This document shows positions 49,080-62,094 of a stretch of 64,000 bases of DNA, piece by piece. The position numbers were made by a program, and so were the translations under genes. Positions within the stretch are counted from its first letter, which is position 1. Every line of letters begins with the position of its first letter. Source of the stretch: Poecilobothrus nobilitatus (taxonomy: Eukaryota; Arthropoda; Insecta; Diptera; Dolichopodidae); assembly GCA_947095535.1 (NCBI GenBank), contig OX352774.1, positions 207,316,965 through 207,380,964 on the forward strand, in the 5' to 3' direction. The notes beneath the pieces were generated by a model. The model saw nothing but the letters and a program-made list of their open reading frames with translations, was not told where the DNA came from and did not search any database.

Positions 49080-49748
49080 CTCTGTTCGTCCGTTCGTCTG
49101 TCCGGCCGTCTATTTGCTTGCAAAACTTCTACATCGTTTAAAATAATATAATGCAATTTTACCCATAGACAGGTTTTAAAAAAAAAAAATTAATGTTATA
49201 GAATAACTTTTTATGGAGTTACAACCACTCATGAAAGTTTTAAAAAGCTCTCTTTTTTTTTTTAATGTTCGTGTCTCAAGTTCTTATTATTATTTTTTAA
49301 AATTAGAAACGTCAAACAACAGGATATTTTATTAACTTTACAAATAAATATCTAAAAAGTACAACTTTTAAGTAATCTATTAATTAAATGCACCGTTATG
49401 TGAAAACAAAATTTTGCTTCATATCTCTAAAATGCTTTTAGTTAGAACGTTGAAATTTTTAGAGAAAAAAGATTTTTTAGAATCTGTCCATTTCAGACAC
49501 CTTAACTTCAATTTTTATATAATTAACATAATTAACTTTATATGTTATATCATGTAACTTTTCCTTTTATTATTAAGGCTTTGCCTAAAACTGAATAAAG
49601 TGTCTCTTAATTTTTCATAATTCTTCTAACATATAAAATTTTAAGAAAACGTAGAAATATTGGTACAATTTACAATTCTTAACTTTTTAATGTCTTTTGA
49701 AAAATTCTTACTTTTAAAAACTTTTAGTTTACATTCTCCCTTGTATTT
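49080..49748 (+). mobile_element. DINE-like family B, copy 6
   Basis: It starts with GTTCGTCCGTTCGTCTGTCC, GGCCGTCTATTTG and CAAAACTTCTACATCGTTTA. The interior holds GGAGTTACAACCACTCATGA and CACCGTTATGTGAAAACAAA. It ends with TTTTGAAAAATTCTTACTTT and TTTACATTCTCCCTTG. The left GCACATTT end is eroded and several interior segments are missing. Confidence 0.7.
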
Positions 49749-51028
49749 TTAATACTACCAGTTTCTACACAATTTTCTTTTATTGCACAATAAATATTTA
49801 AAATAAAATTTACAGTTTTAATGTAAAAAGTTAAAATATTTCCATTTATTTCACCGTTTTATTCACCGTTAAATTGTAAAACGTTATGAATATAAAAAAA
49901 TATGTCCTTTCTTAATTTGTTTCCTACATCTTCACTTTAGGAAATATTTCTCTAACATTCATTACATTGACATCTTCAGTTTCGCTGTGACCAACTTTTT
50001 TTTCTTTTTGATATAATTTTAATTATATGTTCTAACTGTTCTGTTTGTTCTTAGGGTTTTTTTTTTCCAGTTTTCGTTTACTCTTATTAGTTAGTTCTTC
50101 AATTCTTTTAAAATGTCCAAATATTTTTCAAAATAAATATATAAATAATAAATTTAGAAGGAAGACTTATTTATATGTCATAGAATCTTATAACACTTAA
50201 AAGTAATGGTGTATTAAACATAAGAACAACCAGTTATTTTGGACATATGTTTACGAATTATCATATTATTGTGAACAGGGTGAAATTCAAATTTAATGAA
50301 TAAATTTAAGAAAAACTTTAAACTGTTTCAATAATATCTACTTGAATTTAAAAATTTTTAATTTTTAGAAACATTGTGTTGTTATTTAGGAACTTTTTTT
50401 CGTTTTGGAGACTATTTTTGATGCAGTCGTTTCTTTGATCTTGAAACATCTGAATTAATTTGAAACATTAATACAATATTCATTTTGGTAAGAACATTTT
50501 TCACTAAATTTTATTTTCTGAGTAAGTTTTTAAAAAACACAACATAAGTAGTTATAAAAAACACAAAAGATTTTAAAATGTGTAATTGATACACTCTAAA
50601 AATTATAATATTTTATGGGGTAAATTATAATTAATAAAAAAAGCCATCAAACTGTTTTGAAAAATATTTAACGAAAATCAAACGTGCCCATTACAAATAA
50701 ACTTTTAACATTAAACTGGAATATACGGACAGAGGAGTGCAATAAGATCTAACGAAATAAGGCCTAAGAAACATGATTTAATCTACTTGTAATTGATTTT
50801 TTAGTAAAGTGGGAGTAAAATAAGCTTAGAGTAAAATAAGCTCCCTGATAATATTTATATAACAGTTTATTTTTTTCCTCATTGTTAAGTATTCTACTTA
50901 AAATTAACGTGCTTTTTGAAATGTCCTTTGTATTTTAAAAATATATTCAATCACTTTTAACTTACTTCAATTCAATTAAATTTTGTTTATAGTCTTACAA
51001 AACTAACTCTTTCATTCTTGATTATTCT
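49749..51028. other. unannotated AT-rich sequence
   Basis: A GAGTAAAATAAGCT direct duplication occurs at about 50813-50840, next to ACGAAATAAGGCCTAAGAAA, which resembles the inverted-repeat block at 36.5 kb. Nothing else was recognised. Confidence 0.45.
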
Positions 51029-52632
51029 TTATACCCGTACGATAGGATCGGGTATAATAAAATTACTCCTCCGTTTGTAACACCTCGAAATAAGCGAGCT
51101 AGATATACCTTCAAAGGTATGGATCGGATCAGAAAAAAATTCTAAGACTTTTGAGCCATGTCCGTCCGTCCGTCCGTCCGTCCGTCCGTCCGTCCGTCCG
51201 TCAGCACGCTAACTCAAAAACTAAGAAAGCTAGAATCTTGAAATTTACACAAAATATTTTGGGAGTAATTTGTAGGTTCCCTATTTTTTTTGGTTGAGTT
51301 TGGACCAAGCCTTAGGGTAGCTCTCGAACACCTAACTTTTAGATCCCCACATTTTTTTTGCAATAGAGCTATGAAATTTTAACCGCTGATAGATCTCACA
51401 AAAATATTAATTTTATTTTTAATAACTTTTTTTGGTAGCCCCACCCGTTATGGAGCTACAGCTCCCCAAAGGTTCAAAAAAGCTCTATATTTAAATTGTT
51501 ATAGCACAAGTTGTATAAGGTATATCTTCATTTTGAAAACGTCAAACGATTACTACTTTTATTAGCTTTAAAAGTATATATACAATAAATATATATTTGT
51601 GGAATACGGTGTCTTAATTTACCGTTATGCGAAACTAAAATTTTGCAAAATCCTTTAACCCTTCTATCTTCTAAACGGTTTAAGTTGCAAACTTGAAATT
51701 TTGACAGAAGTTAGATCTTTGAAAATAAGTATGAGTCATTTCAGAAATTTTTTTTGTATCACCCCCCGTTTAGGAGCTGTAAGGAGTCAAAAACTGAAAA
51801 TTTCCTATTTTTAAACACTTGTAACTTGAACACCTGTTAGAATTTTTTGAAGTAATACACAAAAATTAAAGCTCCAATATTATACTTTTATTTCTGTTAA
51901 CAACTTTTTTTAATAATATAGGGTTACTTTATAATTGACGAAAGTGTTACTTGATTTTTTCAAATTTTCTAACAAATTTCTTTAACGAATTTTTTCCATT
52001 TTGTTTTACTCGATAATTTGAAATTGTTGAGGATATAATGCGTAGTACAAAAAAATGTAAATAAATAAACAACATAACGGTTGCTTGAAGAATTTTTATT
52101 TATATGATATTGATATATATACATACTTATATAATATCATGTTTATTTACAATATATCGTATATGTCACTAGTGAATGAATGATAAGAGTATAGATGTAT
52201 ATTATATAGCGTCGTATTTACATACATATATGTATTTTATTGTACTTATAAGAAATTATTCTGTCAATGGAATATTTAAATATAATATAATATAATATTT
52301 AAAATTATATTTATTATTTTGTACTAAGTAAATTTAATTTACATTTACCGCTTAGTATTAAATGGTACTATAGAATATTTGAAAAAGTTTTGGATTGATA
52401 ATCGTTATGTGAAAGGTTAGAATCTGCTTTCGAAGAATGTACATATAAACATATAGTTTGAATATATGTACAACCCATAGTTCTAGAAATTATAAAATTC
52501 ACCCAAATTATTTTAAAATACTAAAATATTAAAAAAATGATATTGTGAGCAGAGTGACTGGCTGTTAACATACTAACGGTTCGTACGGGTATCTAAGAGT
52601 TGACAAAGTCAACTGTATTCTTTCTCGTTTTG
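51029..52632 (+). mobile_element. DINE-1/HINE-like non-autonomous element, family A, copy 2 (full length)
   Basis: The left end ATACCCGTACGATAGGATCG has its complement TTCGTACGGGTAT at 52580, giving 12-13 bp subterminal inverted repeats. Inside the left end lie a GGTATGGATCGGATCAG block and a GTCC microsatellite. The interior, shared with family B, includes AGCCCCACCCGTTATGGAGC and TTTACCGTTATGCGAAACTA. The right end has a hairpin, GTTGACAAAGTCAAC, followed by TGTATTCTTTCTCGTTTT. The layout of block, GTCY repeat, block and 3' stem-loop is the known DINE-1/Helentron-associated arrangement. No protein-coding capacity was found. Confidence 0.85.
51159..51202. repeat. GTCC tetranucleotide microsatellite
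   Basis: About ten uninterrupted GTCC units lie inside family A copy 2. The array is absent from copy 1 and reduced to two to four degenerate units in family B. Confidence 0.95.
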
Positions 52633-52862
52633 TTATTAAAACTTCTAGGGTTTTTAAAGTTCAAAAACATACACACTATATAAATATTAACATAATATTA
52701 TGTATGTATATATACACACATTATAAAAAAAAAAATCGTATATTGTTTAAAATGTATCTCCGCCTACATCAAAATCACGTTTTATAATGGTATTTTGAAT
52801 TTTAAAACGCTATTCAACTCTTAAACAATATTGCAATTTATTTATACAAAAACAAAAAATAA

Positions 52863-53815
52863 GCAAGGCAATATGTAAAACTTAAGGTTTTTAAAGGCGC
52901 ACAAAAAAGGCGCACTTTTTTCTAAAAGATAATATAAAATCAGTTCAGAATATTGTGACTTACACCAAAATGTAAAATTATCTTAAATTTTTATATATAA
53001 GAAAAAGTTGTGAAAAATATTTTACTTAAAAAAGATTTTTACAGGAGCCTAAGCTCCAGATGTCTAAAAATATTAAATTTTCAATTTTTGATCTCTATTG
53101 GTATACAAAAAAATGTTCTGAGGTAGATTATTCTCATTCTGAAAGCTTTTTTGTGATATTAAATTGAAAAATTCTAATTAAAAGCGGGCGAAGTTATGAA
53201 GGAAGGAAAAATCTTACAAAATTTTGTTTTTAGATAAAGGTAAATTTAAATACTAAATTGCAAAAAAAATTATAATTTTGATATTGAATTAGAAAGCTAA
53301 AAAATAGTTCTGTTTGTGTCACGTTTTTAGATTGAAAAAATTTTAAACAGAATCTAACTTAACTTTCTTTGACCAGGCGGAATACTAAACTATAACTAAA
53401 GGTTATAATAACCTATTGTTCGTCAAAAAAATGGAGGTATTGTTTATTTGGTTAAAGCCCTACACACTAATGGAGGGCTCGTGCTCGTTCCACTCCTCTG
53501 TAGAGTCTTTTGATAATTTCCATCTACCCTTGCAAAAAATAAAAGAAAAATCAGAATCTAAGATATATATGTATTGTAAAATAGGGTTTCTTAAAATACT
53601 GAGGAGTTGTAGCTTCGTAATGCTTAGGGCTAGATAAAAAAGTTGTCCTACAACAATAATTTTTTTAAAACCACGATAGATCTTTAATAGATCAATGGTT
53701 AACACTTCATTATTTTAACTTGAACAGGGCAGAAGCTTTGTAACGGACGGACGGAAGGCAGAGTGAAACTAATAAGCAAATTTTTAAAAATTATTTTGAA
53801 AAATGTGCTAAAAAC
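52863..53815 (-). mobile_element. DINE-like family B, copy 7
   Basis: On the minus strand the left end is AGCACATTTTTCAAAATAAT near 53812. It then passes TTAGTTTCACTCTGCC, a GTCCGTCCGTTACAAAGCTT block and TTTACCTTTATCTAAAAACA. It reaches GTGCGCCTTTTTTGTGCGCC, TTTAAAAACCTTAAG and TTTACATATTGCCTTG near 52863. The overlapping frames at 53416-53637 and 53460-53705 are inside this repeat and are not genes. Confidence 0.75.
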
Positions 53816-55614
53816 GTACAATCAAAAAATCGTATATCAATCAAAAAAAACTTCACTTGCATGTCTTTTTTATCCCTTCTCTATCATTTATTAAAAATAA
53901 AATATAAATTTTTCAATAGTTATTTAAATTTGTCCAAGTAATAAGCAAATTTTGGACTTAGATTCAAAATTGAATTTTAATTAAATTGCATTTAAAAGTG
54001 AATAAGGCCAATAAATGAATAATAATTGTTTAATTTTATATAATACATATTTATAGATGCAATTGTTTTTTTTTTGTCGTTTTAGTTTACAAAAATTTCC
54101 ATAAAATGATTTAAAATAGAATCGATTTAACGATAATAAAACCACCAAAATTTTATTTACTGTTAAAATGAAGTTTTATGATAATAATTTTTGCGCTATT
54201 ATTTGTTGCATCATAAATCTTAATATACACTGAACGAATATGACATGAGTCTTGTTTATCATAAGATATCTGAATAAAATATATTAGATATAATATAAAA
54301 GTATGTAAAATCTATAGTTTTTTAATGATGATCATTTTTAAACATTAATTTAGTGGTAAGTTTTTAGGGAAAAATGAAGTTTTTGCTTTAAAAATAATAA
54401 AAAACATATTTTGGGAAGTTAGAAGCATTTTAAAATTTTTGGTTATAATTTCTTCTAATGTCATTTTAACTATATTTAATAGAAAATAAATTTTTGATTT
54501 ATCGGCGGAAAATATTCGTATGCGAACTTATGATTATCTATGGATAAAATAAATTTTTACTTACTTAATTTTTAAAAATTAATTACACTTATCATACGAA
54601 AATTTTTTGTATCAAAAGGTTAAAAATTAGCTCTTCAAAGTTCCACTAAAATACAAATTCTTTCTTAGTTAAATCTTCCACATGATGTTTATAAAAGTTA
54701 ACACAGTCAACTCAAAACTTTGTAAAATCTTTAGTTAAAATGTATAAAAGACGTTTATTTGATATTTTTATTGATATTAATATTTTTAAATTAAAATGTA
54801 AATAAATTATGTATATCAAATGACGCAGAAGAGATGGAATTTGAAGGTCACCTTTACAATAAAATTAAAAAAACATAAGTGTTTTTGCGAGTAATAAAGG
54901 ATTTAAAATCGGCCTTTTCTTAGACTTACTATTAAGTTTTTTTTTCACTTTCTTAGCCGTATTTTTATTTTTATTTTTTTTTCAAAATAAAAAGTCATTT
55001 AAAACTGCGGCGGACATTCACCATAAATATACGTGGCGGTGAAATTAATAAATTAATAAAAATTTTAATTTATTTGTATTGAAAATGTACCTTTTAAAAA
55101 GTTTTATTCAATTTTTAACGTAGGGTTTATGTCTTTGTCTGATAATAAAATTTCCTAAATTTATTTGTATGAAATTCTGCTGTACTGTAACTTTTGAAAA
55201 TATACGTTTTAAAAAGTTTTAAGTAATCTCTTAGATATATAGAAATATTATAATTGCCAGCATAATTTATATGAAATATAGAATATTTGTTTTATATGTT
55301 GGCAAGGTCATACCAAGTTATTGTGTATTACATAATATATATGTAATATGATTATTCAGATGTATATATATGATTATTCAGGAGAAGCAAGACTTATTAT
55401 ATTATGCCTATTATCTAATGTTTTTTTTTATCACTTTAGCAACAGCTGTATACATATACACTTTGACAGTACTTTTTGTCACAGTAATTAAAAAAATTAT
55501 TATGAAAAAACTTCTTATAATCATTTATTCTATTTGTTAATATTATATTACATATGAAATATTGAAACTTTAATACCTTTTCCAATTTTTTTTTTGGAAA
55601 TAAGTTTAGATGCA
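53816..55614. other. unannotated AT-rich sequence
   Basis: GGCGGACATTCACC and GGCGGTGAAATTAA near 55010-55045 form a small imperfect inverted pair. The frame at 55436-55639 has no recognisable motif. Confidence 0.45.
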
Positions 55615-56090
55615 GGAAAAATAAAACGATAAATGTCAACAGTGAACACTGCTTAGCATAATGTTTTTCGCGAATTTACACACGTTATCTATTCTCATAT
55701 TTTTATTTTTTATATTATGTTTTAAAAGAGTAAAATAAAATGTATAGAAAAGAAGAAAGAGGATAAAAGAGGTGTAATTTCTGGTGTATTAGAGACTAGA
55801 ATTGACAAAAATAACAAAAATATAAAAATTTAGTTTATACAACGCAGTTTAATTTAGGTCAGTGAACAGAAGTGAACATGTGAATGAGCATGTGTTAAAA
55901 TTTTTTTTTTTTTTTTTTTCACTTTTTATTTTAAACATTTGGCTCATGACTTTCGTTTTTTATATTATAAATATACAAGTTATATTATTTTTGCTATTTG
56001 AAATAATGGAAGTTGTTTTGAATCGTGATTGAAGATGATATCAAAAGACAAAAGAGAACGGCATGGCATAATATGCATATTAAACTTTGT
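55615..56090 (+). repeat. family E interspersed repeat, copy 2
   Basis: It is homologous to 16490-16925 on the opposite strand. It begins near AAAACGATAAATGTCAACAG and contains TTTTTCGCGAATTTACACAC, TTTTAAAAGAGTAAAATAA and GTTTAATTTAGGTCAGTGAA. A poly-T run lies at about 55902-55919, where the other copy also has a T run. It ends near AATCGTGATTGAAGATGATA and CGGCATGGCATAAT. Confidence 0.6.
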
Positions 56091-58207
56091 CGCCACATTT
56101 ACTTTAAAAATTCTGATTTTAAATATTACTTATCATCTTAAAAAGTATTATAATCAATTTAAACTAAAAATTAAACAAATCTATTTAATATAAAAAAATA
56201 CATCATTCAAAATTATCCCACCCTGATTTAATTCTGATGATAAAATTATATATATATACAGTTCAATTTAAATGTAAGGTTCTAAATAAATTTATATTGA
56301 CATTGACAGTTCAATAGGGTCTAAAAATAAACTTAAGTTGAAATCAAAATTGACATTATTTAAAAAATACAATTAAAAAACAAAAAATAATAATGAAGGT
56401 TAAAAGGTTTACTAAAATACAAAACCTAGATTGGTAGTGCTCAAATTTCATTGTTATGACCAAGATAAATTATAAAGAAAAAGACAAGCACCTGGAGTGG
56501 AAGTATCAAAATATAGCAGATACACGAAGGTATATTATACGATAGGAAGAATAAAATAATCTTATTTGCTGACAAGAAATCCCGAAACAAAAACTTATTA
56601 ATTTGAACAAACAAGAAAAATTTAAAATGCTTTAATGAAAAGATATGAGGTGCGCCAATACTATGTTATTAAAAGAACACAATGTCTGATGCATAGAAAA
56701 TGGTAAAAGAAGGGGAATCAGAACCTAAAAGAGGTAGAACGTTATTCAGACCTAGAAGCTTGGGTTGTTAACTCCAGGAAGAAGTTATATTTGCTTAATT
56801 AATAAACTCACTAAGGTTTCTAGAATAGACATTATTGTCAGTATATTTGTAAGTGTGCTATATTGAAGTAAACTAGCCTTATGTAGGAAAAAGAGGTAGT
56901 ACAATAAAACGGTAATTTTCAAATATTGTAAGAGTAGAAAATCTTACGAAATCATTTTAATTTAATATTAATTGTCATTTGAATATTAAGCTAATGACTT
57001 TTGTCTATCAATACCTTTCAAAAACCGTCATTATATTATTACATAATCATAGAGTTTTCTATACGTTTCTAATTAGTTGGCCTTTACTGCATGTATTGAG
57101 GTTTTTCTTATATTAAAGTATAACACCTAATATTTTATTCATAAATCTTATGTACTAATAAATTCTGTTTTTTTTTTTGGATTTATAAAAACCAATAAAT
57201 AAAACTAAAAACAAAAATATTCCAAAATACACATAGATACATATATGTATAAATAAATTATAAAAAAATAATATTTTATTTTTTATAATTTTCTTTATTG
57301 TCTTTAAATTGCAACCTAATTTAGTATTTTTGTCAGATTTATATTTTATTTCCTATATTTTTTATTTATTTATGTAATCCACAATGGATTTTATATTAAA
57401 GTTTTAATGTTCGTTTTTATGGGTTCGTGTCTTTGATATAAATTTAAAATTAAACAAATAAATAACAAAAACAAATTCTAGGTTAAAAAATATTTTAATA
57501 TTATTTCATTTTTGCTTCCCCTTTCTAAAACCTGAAGTTTTTGTTTGAAATTCTAAATTGTATACAAGGATTGCAGCACAACTTCACATTACATATTGTA
57601 TTCCTTATCTTTTTTTTACATGCCTACATGTAACAATGATCATCTATTTTTTTCATTTGTATTGCCAAAATGTCAACTGTGATTTTAAATATGTAGGCAA
57701 AAAGTCTAAATAATGACCTTAATTTAGTTATTGTGTTTTTAGATGGAAGTATTCATATAACGTATAGAATTACTTGAGGAAATTTTTTCTTACCAAAACC
57801 GTAGAAGCTTATGGTACCATATTGTAGAATCATGTATTCATATTTTATTAGATGCGCTATATTTTGAAGAATTATCTGAAAATTTTCAGGATCTATAGTT
57901 AGAATATTTCTTCTAGCCATAATTACTGCATAGTTTCCAAAATATACAGTAAACAATTAGCGACAGTTTTTATTTAATTTTTGTTAATGATTTTGGTTAA
58001 TGATTTTGATCTTATGTAAAAATAGTTAAATAATAGTTGCTGTTTTCATCGATTAACCTTTAAGAAGGGACGTTTATTTATATTGATGATTTACACGAAT
58101 TCGAATGGAACGACAGTTATTTTCCTTGCAATTTTATTTTTAAATATAAAGCTTCTTCTTTTTCTTCGGATGCCTATACTGTTGGATGTCGGCGTGTTCA
58201 TTTTATG
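56091..58207. other. unannotated AT-rich sequence
   Basis: The stretch 56450-56780 is less biased in composition and may be a decayed transposon, but no reliable match was found. The minus-strand frame at 57753-57956 is discussed under findings. The rest is simple AT-rich DNA. Confidence 0.4.
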
Positions 58208-58853
58208 TTAGGCGGCTACAATGCTGACATATTTCATTCTATTTGTATGAACTAAGTTTCCAATTGTGCACGAACCAGTCCACTCCCTAATATTTCTCAG
58301 ACATGATAGTTGCTTTCTTCTTACTTTCAGTGTTCCTTCTATTTTGCCTTCGGCAATAAGTTGTAGTAATTCATATTTTGTTCCTCGCATTATATGGCAA
58401 AAATAGGCGACTTTTCTTATGTAGAACTTCCATATTGGATATGTGATCTCTCCAAGATATCTTTAACAGATGTCTATATACATCCACATCTCATATGCTT
58501 ACAATTTGTTTATCATAATTCTATCATAGCTGTTGTTTATCAAAGCTACTTTGAATGTCCAGGCCTCTACACCATTAAAATAAGAACTGACCGGACAAAA
58601 CAAAACATTTAAGGAATTAATGTTAACATTACAATTATTTTAATATTTTCCTGTATTTATAAAAAGCATTTGTAGCGATTTCTATTCTGTATTTAATTTC
58701 CTTATCAGAACTCCAGTCTTCATGTAACCAGGAGCCGAGATATTTAAAACTGATTACACGTTCTATCGCTCTGTTATCTACAGTGATATTATTGTAGGCT
58801 ATATTGCTTCTGTTAATAATCATATAAAGGTTCAATTCAAAATAATTGAACAA
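58208..58853 (-). pseudogene. non-LTR retrotransposon ORF2 C-terminus (RTE-like), decayed
   Basis: From high to low coordinate the minus strand gives YMIINRSNI and NITVDNRAIERVISFKYLGS. These are followed by WLHEDWSSDKEIKYRIEIA and FYKYRKIL, which match the thumb region of RTE-type reverse transcriptases (FKYLGS.......EI..RI..A). A one-base frameshift follows near 58635. The second frame gives SSYFNGVEAWT, two stops flanking AYEMWMYIDIC, then RKVAYFCHIMRGTKYELLQL, IAEGKIEG and LRNIREWTG, ending at 58208. This matches Y..E.WT, (A)FEMW.YRR, GHI.R...Y.LLQLI..GKI.G and the RREW-type tail. The catalytic palm and endonuclease domain are absent upstream, so this is a truncated, non-functional copy. 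Confidence 0.85.
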
Positions 58854-61800
58854 TAAGATTCAGAAATTTGTTCATAATACTTCCCTAAAAATTTAAACTA
58901 TGATCTCAATGATAACAATAATGTTGTTTTTCTTTTTCGTCCTTTTTCTTCTGTAACCCAAATTATATGTTGCTATTTATTCATAGTTACTGAATAAAAC
59001 ATTTTTTATATCAGTTTTAATCAAATTTCTTTAACAAAAATTCTTATTAACTTAGACTAGAGTAATAATTTCCATTTGAAATTTGATTTCCTTCAATTAT
59101 CTTCAAGTGAATTCATAATATTTCTTTAAATTTTTTTTTCTTTACTGAATTATGTGTGTAGTTACATAATTCAAATTGCTGTCATTTTGCAATTTTTATA
59201 TGATTGATTTTGAAAAATCTTCTAAGATAAAAGTTGAACTTAATATCTAATTATTTAAAATATTTCGTCTGTTCTTCAAAAAAAAAGAAAACAAAAATTC
59301 ATTCATTCCAATGAAAAATAAAACAAGAAAAAATATTCGAAACATTTAAACTTCAAGAAAAAAAATTTACGATAATTGCATTCTGCACTTAAGAGGATTT
59401 TCTTTAACATTTGACTCCTATTTTTTATTGATTTCTTTATTTTTTTCTTTTGCTAAAATTTTTTTTATTATATTATACATATGTATGTCATCTATATAAT
59501 ACATTATATATTATCTACAATAATAGGGTACTTGTAAAAATCCATTACACATATTATTAGATATTTGAATTTTAAGCGAATCGGTTTGGTTCACTTGAAT
59601 GTGGCGAGACTCTTGATATTTTTTAATATTTGGTATGAGAAAATTACTTTCACTAAATTAACTTTAATATAATAATTCCTAGAAAAAAATTCTGTTGAAA
59701 GAAATACCAAAAAAAAAACAAAAAAAGATAAAGATTTTGTAAAATATAATAAAAATGGACCAGCAGCAAAAACTTTTACAGACTTTATACGTGGAAATTT
59801 AGAAAATAAAAAAAGCAAAATAATGCAGTAACAATGAAATGACACATTCACTATTTGTAGACATCGTATGCATTAATAATTTTACAGTATTGGACAAAAT
59901 AATGTTAAATTAAAATTTATTTAAGACTGGATATAAAGTTGTTGTATTTTTTGAAGTAATTATCTATACTTGAAAACAGTCTTTTCTATTACTGACTATA
60001 TTCATACTAATATGGTATTGAATATGCAAATAATTGATATAAATATAATTTATCACTTAATGTAATCACAATATTATTAATGAGGGTGTCTATTTTTTGA
60101 GTAAAAGTTATTACATATACTGTTTTATACAGAGCTCCCTGCAATATATCAGATGAATAAAGTGGTATGATATATCTTTAATTTGAACAATCGAAGTGTT
60201 AAACATTAAATTCCTTAGACATCAAAAACATTTAGTTGTCGTTTTATTATCTAAAATTCTAAAGTGATTGATTTCTGATTAAATACATTGGGTTAGCTTA
60301 CAAGTATAAAATATAAACAACAAACATTTATTTCTAATAAATTTCAATATTAGTTTTCTAATAATCCTATATCTATTAATTTATAAGCATTCCTTTATCT
60401 AATTATTATTAAATATTGATTTTAGAATTGCTAAAACGGCTATTAAAATCAATCTATTTATTAAAATAGTTTTAAATAAATAAAAATTGTGAGTTATAAA
60501 TATGAAATGAAAATATTTCTTTTATTTGTTTGTAATTGATATTTTTGATCGTATATACCTTTATTTACTTTAAGAAAAAGTATTTCCAATTTAATTGCAA
60601 GTATTTTTTTTATTTGAATCAAGTTTTCTTTTTAAAATGTATGCATAACAATCATAATCGAACCATATTATATACAAGAACTTGTATTTTAAAATTAAAT
60701 ACTTACACTTAGAAATGAAAACTTGCACTAAAAATGAAAATATATGAATTTAAACAAAAAAGTTGTACTTTGTGAAGATTATTTATATATTCAAAAAAAA
60801 AAAAACTTGCACTTAGAGTGGAAATCCTTCTTCTTAAAGAAAAAAAGGTATATATGTATATTGAAAGGATTGTTTTTAAAACTCCTAATTTTTTTTATGA
60901 TTTATTTTTAAACATTAGATGTAAGTTATGACATGACGAGATCTTTGGATGCTGCATTATAAGATCTTTGATATTTCTTATAATATGCCTTGAAAAATAA
61001 ATATACTACAAAAATAATTAAATTGTTTTCAAAATTATAAAGTGTTTTATTTACTTTAAAACAACTGCACTTCTCACTCTCGTTTTTCACTTCACTCATA
61101 TATAAAAACGTTTCACACAACATACATGTAGTCCTTAATTTTATTGAATATAATTTTATTTTAAAAAATTTTTAATTTAATTCATATTTACATTTTGCGT
61201 TCTCTTTAAATTATTTTCATTGAATCGCTTACATCAAAAACATAGTTAATAGCTTACATCAAAAAAGAAAACATTTAATTAATGTGATATATTTTTGTAT
61301 TAATATTGAACAATTTCTCGTATTTAATTAAAATAGAATTTAATAATCACTTAAAATAATTAGGGTAATAATTTTATTACAATTTTAATGCATTATTTTT
61401 TAAAATTTTTAATGATTTTATTTTTACAATAAAGAAAACACAAAAAACACATATAATTTTTCTTGATAAAAAGGTGTAATAAAATTTTTCATGGAAATTT
61501 TTTTTTTTTTACCCCACTTTGATGTTTTTATAATACGACAAACAAAAATTTATTTTTGTTTTTTTATGAGTTTATAAATATTTAATGTTTATTTTTAAAA
61601 TGAGGTCTTAAAACTTTAAAGTACTGGTAGTTAGTTGCTTTTTACGAAAATGATGTCCAGACTAGAATATAAGATAATATTTTTCATTAAATTTCTTTTT
61701 ATTTTATTTTATTTTTTTTAATTTGAAAAATAAATGAAAAAATTAACTTCAAAGAAAATTCAGTATACCAGCTATATTGAAGTAGTTCAAAAGAAAACTT

Positions 61801-61999
61801 TATTTAGAGCTGACTTGTTACTTGTATTAAAATATTGGATAAGTTTATGAATTTGGGTCATATTAACGGGAGTTTTTTAGATTGCCATCTAATAGAGAGT
61901 TTACAACATTAAAGTATGTATTATACAGGATGGTTTAAAAATTAAACTAAAAAAACACATATTATTTTAATTATTTCAGAGACAGTATTCATTACTATA
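58854..61999. other. unannotated AT-rich sequence
   Basis: ACTTGCACT(T)A words recur at about 60705-60820. The open frames at 59591-59851 and 60926-61123 are low-complexity. No repeat partner was identified in the window. Confidence 0.45.
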
Positions 62000-62094
62000 A
62001 ATATTCTGGACCTTGCAAGTTGTGTGAGGTTTAATTAACGTGGAAAATATGAGAAACAATAGTCGAAAAAGATTTGAAAAAATCAGTAAAAATA

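Noticed and set aside
53416..53705. Overlapping plus- and minus-strand frames with balanced composition
   Set aside because: Both fall in family B copy 7, a non-coding repeat.
56450..56800. Possible pogo/jerky-like transposase fragment (RYSDLEAWVV)
   Set aside because: Only one short, loose resemblance in a region full of stops; not enough to assign.
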